From a bacterium OL-1 (lineage in GTDB: Bacteria; Actinomycetota; Coriobacteriia; Coriobacteriales; Atopobiaceae), in contig LM994627.1 of NCBI GenBank assembly GCA_000752675.2, forward strand, positions 554,429 through 618,428: a stretch of 64,000 bases of DNA, given 5' to 3'. Under the pieces are notes generated by a model. That model saw nothing but the letters and a program-made list of their open reading frames with translations. It ran no database searches and was not told the DNA's origin. This document shows, piece by piece, positions 59,260 to 64,000 of the stretch. Made by a program: the position numbers and the translations under genes. Within the stretch, counting starts at the first letter, position 1. Each line of letters opens with the position of its first letter.

Positions 59260-60108
59260 ATGAGCAAGGCAGACGACATCTTTGTCGACATGTGCACCGA
59301 TATTCTTGAGAACGGCACCACCACCGAGGGCCAGAAGGTTCGTCCGCACTGGGAGGACGGTACTCCAGCCTACACCATCAAGCGCTTTGGCGTGTGCAAT
59401 CGCTACGACCTGCGAGAGGAGTTCCCGGCCATCACGCTGAGACGCACGGCGCTCAAGAGCTGCATGGACGAGGTCCTCTGGATCTACCAGCGCAAGTCCA
59501 ACAACGTCCACGATCTTCACAGCCACATCTGGGACGAGTGGGCAGACGAGACGGGCTCCATTGGCAAGGCGTACGGCTATCAGGTGGGCAAGGTCTCCCA
59601 CTACGCCGACGGCGACTATGACCAGATGGACCGCGTTCTCAAGGACCTGCGCGAGAACCCCTACTCACGCCGCATCATGACCAACCTCTACACATTCTCG
59701 GACCTCTCCGAGATGCACCTGTATCCCTGCGCCTACAACGCCATCTACAACGTGACACAGGAGCCTGGCGAGAGCCGACCCACGCTCAACATGCTCCTTG
59801 TCCAGCGCAGCCAGGACGTGCTTGCGGCAAACAACTGGAACGTGTGCCAATACGCCATCCTGCTCATGATGGTGGCGCAGGTCTCCAACATGAACGCGGG
59901 CGAGCTTGTGCACATGATTGCCGATGCCCACATCTACGACCGCCACGTGCCCATCATCCGCGAGCTCATCTCCCGCCCGCGCCACACGGCGCCCAAGGTA
60001 AGCCTCAACCCCGAGGTCACGGACTTCTACCAGTTCACGACTGATGACCTCATCGTCGAAGACTACGAGTGTGGTCCGCAGGTCAAGAACATCCCCATCG
60101 CCATCTAG
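59260..60108 (+). CDS. thyA: Thymidylate synthase (ThyA)
   Basis: ThyA methylates dUMP with methylene-THF. The 282-residue protein has an N-terminal R-containing loop, KSCMDEVLWIYQRKSN, RRIMTNLYTFSDLSEMHLYPCAYNAIYNV with the catalytic Cys, QRSQDVLAANNWNVCQYAIL and DAHIYDRH. The catalytic-site LYPCAYN differs from the common PPCH but is known in Bacillus-type ThyA. ATG 59260 follows GGGAGGGAG. folA lies 172 nt downstream. Confidence 0.95.
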   Translation: MSKADDIFVDMCTDILENGTTTEGQKVRPHWEDGTPAYTIKRFGVCNRYDLREEFPAITLRRTALKSCMDEVLWIYQRKSNNVHDLHSHIWDEWADETGSIGKAYGYQVGKVSHYADGDYDQMDRVLKDLRENPYSRRIMTNLYTFSDLSEMHLYPCAYNAIYNVTQEPGESRPTLNMLLVQRSQDVLAANNWNVCQYAILLMMVAQVSNMNAGELVHMIADAHIYDRHVPIIRELISRPRHTAPKVSLNPEVTDFYQFTTDDLIVEDYECGPQVKNIPIAI

Positions 60109-60143
60109 CCCCTGCCCCCTCTAACCGCTCGCTACCCCACCCT

Positions 60144-60232
60144 CCCCGTTCTTTATCGGTATTTGAGAATCGGACTTCTCGCCAACTGGGCAAATGCAGG
60201 GGCGTTTTCTCAGAAACCGACAAAGAACGGGG
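60144..60232. repeat. Long-loop hairpin between thyA and folA
   Basis: 26-nt arms (60144-60169 and 60207-60232) pair with two mismatches and one G-U around a 37-nt loop. The left arm starts CCCCGTTCTTTATCGG. The architecture (long AT-leaning stem, 33-37 nt loop) is like the repeats at 18272 and 41204, but the sequence is different. It may attenuate or separate thyA from folA. Confidence 0.7.
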
Positions 60233-60280
60233 GGAGAAAGATGGGGTGCGAACAGCTGGGATGGAAAATTGGAGGTCTCA

Positions 60281-60769
60281 ATGAACGCAATCGTTGCTGT
60301 GTGCCGTGACTGGGGTATTGGCTACCAGGGCTCGCTTCTTGTCCACAGCAAGGTCGACATGCACCGGTTTGTGGAGCTGACCATGGGTGACACCGTCGTC
60401 ATGGGGAGAAAGACCCTCGAGAGCTTCCCTGGCGGCCCCCTCAAGGGACGCCGCAACGTCGTGATTACGCATGACCCCTCGGCGCTGCCAGAGGGGGTTG
60501 TGGGCGTTGACTCCCCCGCTGCGGCGCTGAAGGCTGTTGCGGCAGATGACCCCAACAGGGTGTGGCTCATTGGTGGTGAGTCTGTCTACAGGGCGCTTCT
60601 CGGCCAGTGCACGCATGCCTACGTGACCAAGTTCGACGTCGAGAAGCCCGCCGACGCCTTCTTCCCCAACCTGGACGATGACCCCGCGTGGCGCGTCGAG
60701 CACGAGGAGGACGCCGGCGTTACCGCAAAGGGCACGCACTTCTCGTTTGTCACGTATGTAAGGGAATGA
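60281..60769 (+). CDS. folA: Dihydrofolate reductase
   Basis: DHFR regenerates THF used up by ThyA. The 162-residue protein has the N-terminal AIVAVCRDWGIGYQGSL, MGRKTLESFPGGPLKGR and VWLIGGESVYRALL. The usual active-site acidic residue is expected near DMHRF (HSKVDMHRFVELTMG). ATG 60281 has GGAGG 5 nt upstream. Its TGA stop lies inside the 33-nt palindromic repeat. Confidence 0.95.
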   Translation: MNAIVAVCRDWGIGYQGSLLVHSKVDMHRFVELTMGDTVVMGRKTLESFPGGPLKGRRNVVITHDPSALPEGVVGVDSPAAALKAVAADDPNRVWLIGGESVYRALLGQCTHAYVTKFDVEKPADAFFPNLDDDPAWRVEHEEDAGVTAKGTHFSFVTYVRE

Positions 60770-60797
60770 GACAAAGGGACTGTCCCTTTGTCTCATT
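60765..60797. repeat. 33-nt palindromic repeat, copy 2
   Basis: Arms AATGAGACAAAGGGA (60765-60779) and the exact complement (60783-60797) flank CTG. The folA stop TGA (60767-60769) and the stop of the convergent lipoprotein gene (60793-60795) are both inside, one in each arm. It shares its arms with 36839-36871. Confidence 0.88.
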
Positions 60798-61488
60798 GAG
60801 TGACGGCCTCCTCGGCGGTGCGGATATCGGTACCGCCATAGAGCGCCGCGTAGAACTCATCAGAAAGCGGGGTATCGATGACCCAGGTGCCGTCATCGCC
60901 CTTGGTAAGCGTTAGCGTTGTGTCTGTCGTAGCACACGTGGCATCATCGGCATCAAGACGCTGGTAGAGAAAGTCAAAGAGCTTGTCGACGAGGGCGGCA
61001 CGCCCGCCGGAGTCAAGCGTTGACTGCATCTCGTCTGTGAGCATCCAGGCCTCGAAGTCTGAGGCGGCGTTGGTGATGGCATCCGAGAGCGTTGCGTTGG
61101 TGACGCTCACGGTTGCCGTGGCCGTCTTGCCGTCATCCGCCACGCTCACGTCCCCTACCTGGTAAGAGAAGTGCGAGAGCAGGTGCTGGTGGTACTCCCC
61201 CGACTCAACCCCAAACTCGTCGAGCTTGGCGATGGTCGCATCGTCACCAAACTGGGGATCGGGCACGCCGTCATCCTTGGGCTTCTCGTCATCATTCTTG
61301 TCACCCTCGTCCGAGGGGTGCACGAGGGCGTCATAGCCGTCCATGAACTGCGTCACGGTCTCCGTAACCTTCTCGGTGTCGCTCTTGCAGGCAGAAAGCG
61401 AGAGGGTCACAACCACGGCGAGCGCAAAGACCCCCAGGCACGAGAGTACCCGGGCAAACGGGCGACGATGGCAAGACGAGAGACGCAT
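60793..61488 (-). CDS. Putative lipoprotein
   Basis: The 231-residue protein has a lipoprotein signal peptide: basic RLSSCHRRPFARVL, a hydrophobic core and LSAC lipobox before Cys34. An acidic linker (EGDKNDDEKPKDDG) leads to a mostly beta mature part with VGDVSVADDGKTATATVSVTNATL, which recalls small DUF4878-like or NTF2-like lipoproteins (tentative). ATG 61488 has AAGGAG 6 nt upstream. Function unknown. Confidence 0.82.
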   Translation of the reverse strand: MRLSSCHRRPFARVLSCLGVFALAVVVTLSLSACKSDTEKVTETVTQFMDGYDALVHPSDEGDKNDDEKPKDDGVPDPQFGDDATIAKLDEFGVESGEYHQHLLSHFSYQVGDVSVADDGKTATATVSVTNATLSDAITNAASDFEAWMLTDEMQSTLDSGGRAALVDKLFDFLYQRLDADDATCATTDTTLTLTKGDDGTWVIDTPLSDEFYAALYGGTDIRTAEEAVTQ

Positions 61489-61574
61489 GGATAGCTCCTT
61501 GCGATGAGGCGTGCGGCACCTTCCTGAAAGTAACCAGTCAAGCTTAGACGAAACGGACGTCTCCTGCACAGAAA

Positions 61575-61602
61575 GAGGCACCCGGCTTGCACCGGGTGCC
61601 TC
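61575..61602 (-). terminator. Terminator of the phosphotransferase gene
   Basis: GAGGCACCCGG and CCGGGTGCCTC (11 bp, perfect) enclose a 6-nt loop. The stem is followed by TTTCTG on the minus strand. Confidence 0.85.
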
Positions 61603-61633
61603 GATCAAACTGAACGGCGAGAAGGTCGAAGGC

Positions 61634-62407
61634 CTACTCGTAGTCGTTGGCCATGTCGATCCAGCCCTTGAGGAACTCCTCGTTGCCCTTGCGACCGCGG
61701 GAGAGCTCTGCGGCAGCAACGACGGGCAGCCAGTACATGATCTTCTGCTTGGGGACGTCGGCAGACTTGGAGTAGACGTCGAGGTACTTGTCAGCGGCCT
61801 CGGGGAACTCAAGCTTGAGCAGCATGTAGGTCATGGCTGCGTCCGCCTCGGGCAGGCCCACCGTCACGTGGGTCCAGTCGCAGACAAACGGCTCGCCCTC
61901 GCCGACCACGATGTTCGTGGGGTTGAAGTCGCCGTGGCAGATCGCCGTGCCGCGCTTCATGCGGTCCGCACGCATCTGGAGATCGTAGCGGGCGGAGGGG
62001 TCCATACCCTTAACGCGGGAGATCATGCGGACGAGCTTGTCACCCTGCGCCGTGAGAGCCTTGGGCGCGGGAGTGTTCTGAACCTTGATCTGCAGGTCCA
62101 CGAAGAACTTGAGGAGCTCGTCGAACTTGGGCGTGCCCTTGGCCTCGTCCATCATCTCGTGGAGGGTCTTGCCGGGGACGTACTTCATCGCGAGCGCCCA
62201 GGAGCCGTCCTCGACCTGCGAGACCTCTAGCACCTGCGGCGTGTTGAGCCCCTCGGCCTGCTCCATGCGGGCAAGGTTCAGGGCCTCACGGAACACGTCG
62301 ACGGCGGGCTTCGTGGGGACGAAGACCTTCACCGTGCGGTCTCCGTCGTGATAGACGACCTTGTTGTGCCTGCGGACAATCTCGACCTTATCATCGGAAA
62401 GCTTCAT
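61634..62407 (-). CDS. APH-type phosphotransferase
   Basis: The 257-residue kinase-like protein has AICHGDFNPTNIVV (catalytic HGDxxxxN) and VCDWTHVTVG in place of the typical DxD region. The N-terminus has VYHDGDRTVKVFVPT with the ATP-binding Lys. It belongs to the choline/aminoglycoside kinase-like fold. The substrate is not deducible, and a resistance role should not be assumed. ATG 62407 follows AGGAGG. It lies 31 nt downstream of adhE on the same strand and may be cotranscribed with it. Confidence 0.85.
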   Translation of the reverse strand: MKLSDDKVEIVRRHNKVVYHDGDRTVKVFVPTKPAVDVFREALNLARMEQAEGLNTPQVLEVSQVEDGSWALAMKYVPGKTLHEMMDEAKGTPKFDELLKFFVDLQIKVQNTPAPKALTAQGDKLVRMISRVKGMDPSARYDLQMRADRMKRGTAICHGDFNPTNIVVGEGEPFVCDWTHVTVGLPEADAAMTYMLLKLEFPEAADKYLDVYSKSADVPKQKIMYWLPVVAAAELSRGRKGNEEFLKGWIDMANDYE

Positions 62408-62438
62408 GCTTCCTCCTATCAAGCGTGGCCTCTGGACG

Positions 62439-64000
62439 TTACTCTTCTGCGGACTCCGCCTGACCGGCGTGGTCGGTCTTCTCGATCTCGCGGATCTCCA
62501 GGCCCTCGTCCTCGTAGGACGTGGCAGGGCGGCCGTAGTAGGCGTCCAGGTACATGCTCCTGATCTCGGCCACGAGCGGGTAACGGGGGTTGGCGCCGGT
62601 GCACTGGTCGTTGAAGGCGTTGAGGCTCATCTCGTCCAGGGTGTCAAGGAAGTACTTCTCGTCCACGCCATACTCGGCAATGGTCTTCTTGACGCCGATG
62701 AACTCCTTGAGCTTCTCGATGCCGTCCATGAAGCGCTCGAACACCACATCATCGGAGTCGGCAGCGGTGCCAAAGCCGCAGAAGCGGCCCATCTCGGCAT
62801 AGCGGGCCTTGGCGTGGGGGTACTCGTACTGAGAGAACGTGCCCATGCGGGTCGGACGCTCGGCGGCGTTGTAGCGCGCCACGCGGGTGAGGATGACGGC
62901 GTTTGCCCAGCCGTGCGGGATGTGGTGGTAGGCGCCAAGCTTGTGGGCCATGGAGTGGTTGAGGCCGAGGAAGGCGTTGGCGAATGCCATGCCGGCGAGG
63001 CAGGAGGCGTTGGCCATGTGGTCGCGGGCCTCGACGTTCGTGGGCTCGGCATAGGCCTTGGGCAGCCAGTCAAAGACGAGCTTTGCGGCCTTGAGGGCGA
63101 TGGCGTCCGTGTAGTCGGATGCCATGATCGAGACGTAGGCCTCCATGGCGTGGGTGAGAACGTCGATGCCGGAGGCAGAGGTAAGGCCCTTGGGCTGCGT
63201 CATCATGTTGTCGGTGTCCACGATGGACATGGTGGGCATGAGCTCGTAGTCCGTGATGGGCCACTTAATGCCGGTGTTCGCGTCAGTGATGATGGCGAAC
63301 GGGGTGACCTCGGAGCCGGTACCGGAGGACGTGGGGATGGCGACGAACTTTGCCTTCTGGCCCATGGGCTTGAAGCGGTAGACACGCTTGCGGATGTCCA
63401 TGAAGTCGACGGCCATGTCGTCGAACTTCTCCTCCGGGTGCTCGTACATGGTCCACATGATCTTGCCGGCGTCCATGGCGGAGCCACCGCCGATGGCAAT
63501 GATCACATCGGGGTTGAAGGCGCGGAGAAGCTCCTCGCCCTTCTCGGCATCCTGGAGCTTGGGATCAGGCGAGATGGACCAGAAGCTGGAGTGGGTGATG
63601 CCCATCTCGTCCAGCGGGCCCTCGATCTTCTTGGTGAAGCCGGAGGTGTAGAGGAAGGAGTCCGTGACGATGAAGGCGCGCTTGCAGCCGTAGACCTCCT
63701 TGAGCTCGCGGAGAGCGACGGGCATGCAGCCCTTCTTGAAGTAGACCTTCTCGGGAGTCCTGAACCAAAGCATGTTCTCGCGCCTCTCTGCGACCGACTT
63801 GATGTTGAGCAGCTGGTGGATGTCGAGGTTGCCGGAGAAGGAGTTGCCGCCCCAGGAGCCGCAGCCGAGCGTGAGCGACGGAGCAAGCTCAAAGTTGTAG
63901 ATGTCGCCAATGCCGCCGAGAGAGGCCGGGGTGTTGATCAGGATACGGCAGGTCTTCATGGCCTCGGAGTGCTTTTCGACCTTCTCGGTCTCACGGGTGT
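62439..64000 (-). CDS. adhE: Bifunctional acetaldehyde-CoA/alcohol dehydrogenase, N-terminus missing
   Basis: AdhE reduces acetyl-CoA to ethanol and restores NAD. The frame is open to the right edge, so the first part lies outside. The visible part begins TRETEKVEKHSEAMKTCR, then the end of the aldehyde dehydrogenase domain (INTPASLGGIGDIYNF, GCGSWGGNSFSGN), a linker (RRENMLWFRTPEKVYFKKGC) and the iron-dependent alcohol dehydrogenase domain: GGGSAMDAGKIMW, SGTGSEVTPFAI, LTHAMEAYVS and LNHSMAHKLGAYHHIPHG with Fe-binding His residues. The C-terminus is acidic. About 520 residues are seen. Confidence 0.96.
   Translation of the reverse strand, partial: TRETEKVEKHSEAMKTCRILINTPASLGGIGDIYNFELAPSLTLGCGSWGGNSFSGNLDIHQLLNIKSVAERRENMLWFRTPEKVYFKKGCMPVALRELKEVYGCKRAFIVTDSFLYTSGFTKKIEGPLDEMGITHSSFWSISPDPKLQDAEKGEELLRAFNPDVIIAIGGGSAMDAGKIMWTMYEHPEEKFDDMAVDFMDIRKRVYRFKPMGQKAKFVAIPTSSGTGSEVTPFAIITDANTGIKWPITDYELMPTMSIVDTDNMMTQPKGLTSASGIDVLTHAMEAYVSIMASDYTDAIALKAAKLVFDWLPKAYAEPTNVEARDHMANASCLAGMAFANAFLGLNHSMAHKLGAYHHIPHGWANAVILTRVARYNAAERPTRMGTFSQYEYPHAKARYAEMGRFCGFGTAADSDDVVFERFMDGIEKLKEFIGVKKTIAEYGVDEKYFLDTLDEMSLNAFNDQCTGANPRYPLVAEIRSMYLDAYYGRPATSYEDEGLEIREIEKTDHAGQAESAEE

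Noticed and set aside
61634-62407. Aminoglycoside resistance enzyme
   Set aside because: Only the general kinase fold is supported. Nothing indicates aminoglycosides as substrate.

Overview
The window reads as a high-GC, gene-dense chromosome segment from a strictly fermentative actinobacterium. The best guess is class Coriobacteriia, near Olsenella or Atopobium. This is inferred from GC-rich codon choice, an arginine deiminase pathway, Pta/AckA/AdhE fermentation genes, a rod-type MreBCD elongasome and a UDP-galactopyranose mutase. The genus is not proven. Almost everything is ordinary core metabolism with good ribosome binding sites. No prophage, CRISPR array or intact insertion sequence was seen.

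Layout. 1-12.7 kb (minus strand): zinc-ribbon protein, cyclophilin, TPR membrane protein, then mreB-mreC-mreD-mrdA-rodA, a DUF697 protein and the paired radical-SAM proteins (TIGR03960 and TIGR03936 types, the latter cut by the window edge). 12.8-17.9 kb (minus): aconitase and a cation P-type ATPase that overlaps it. 18.08 kb: tRNA-Arg(CCG). 18.5-27.6 kb (plus): a complete shikimate plus Phe/Tyr cluster, aroF-tyrA-aroB-aroA-aroC-pheA-aroE/aroK-aroQ. Here aroE and aroK are fused, and the type II dehydroquinase carries an N-terminal PTS EIIB-like domain with its phosphorylatable cysteine kept. 27.6-32.6 kb: 5-formyl-THF cyclo-ligase, trpS, a SprT-like protease, and arcA plus ornithine carbamoyltransferase. 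32.7-39.7 kb (plus): ppk1, an RlmD-type RNA methyltransferase, a GNAT enzyme, ferredoxin, Maf and a P1 peptidase. 39.8-43.8 kb (minus): aliphatic amidase in a lower-GC patch, a family 2 glycosyltransferase and glf. 44-50 kb: pta, pckA, an aldose-epimerase-like protein, ackA, a C_GCAxxG_C_C protein and a HIT protein. 50-56 kb: xseB/xseA, a membrane zinc protease, RNase D, a lipid kinase and a Gfo/Idh/MocA oxidoreductase. 56-61.5 kb: a TetR regulator divergent from an HD protein and a CmpB-type membrane protein, then thioesterase, Nudix, thyA, folA and a lipoprotein. 61.6-64 kb (minus): an APH-type phosphotransferase and the C-terminal part of adhE.

How it works together. The shikimate cluster encodes all seven steps from PEP and erythrose-4-phosphate to chorismate, plus both aromatic branch enzymes, with trpS nearby. 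The arginine, acetate and ethanol genes describe substrate-level ATP and redox balance. thyA-folA with the cyclo-ligase cover folate and dTMP.

Most unusual items: the EIIB-dehydroquinase fusion; two dispersed long-loop hairpins whose arms differ by a compensatory base-pair change; a 33-nt palindromic repeat present twice, once supplying the stop codons of two convergent genes; a perfect 12-bp-arm operator between TetR and its divergent partner; and Ser/Thr/Asp-rich low-complexity tracts in three neighbouring predicted envelope proteins.
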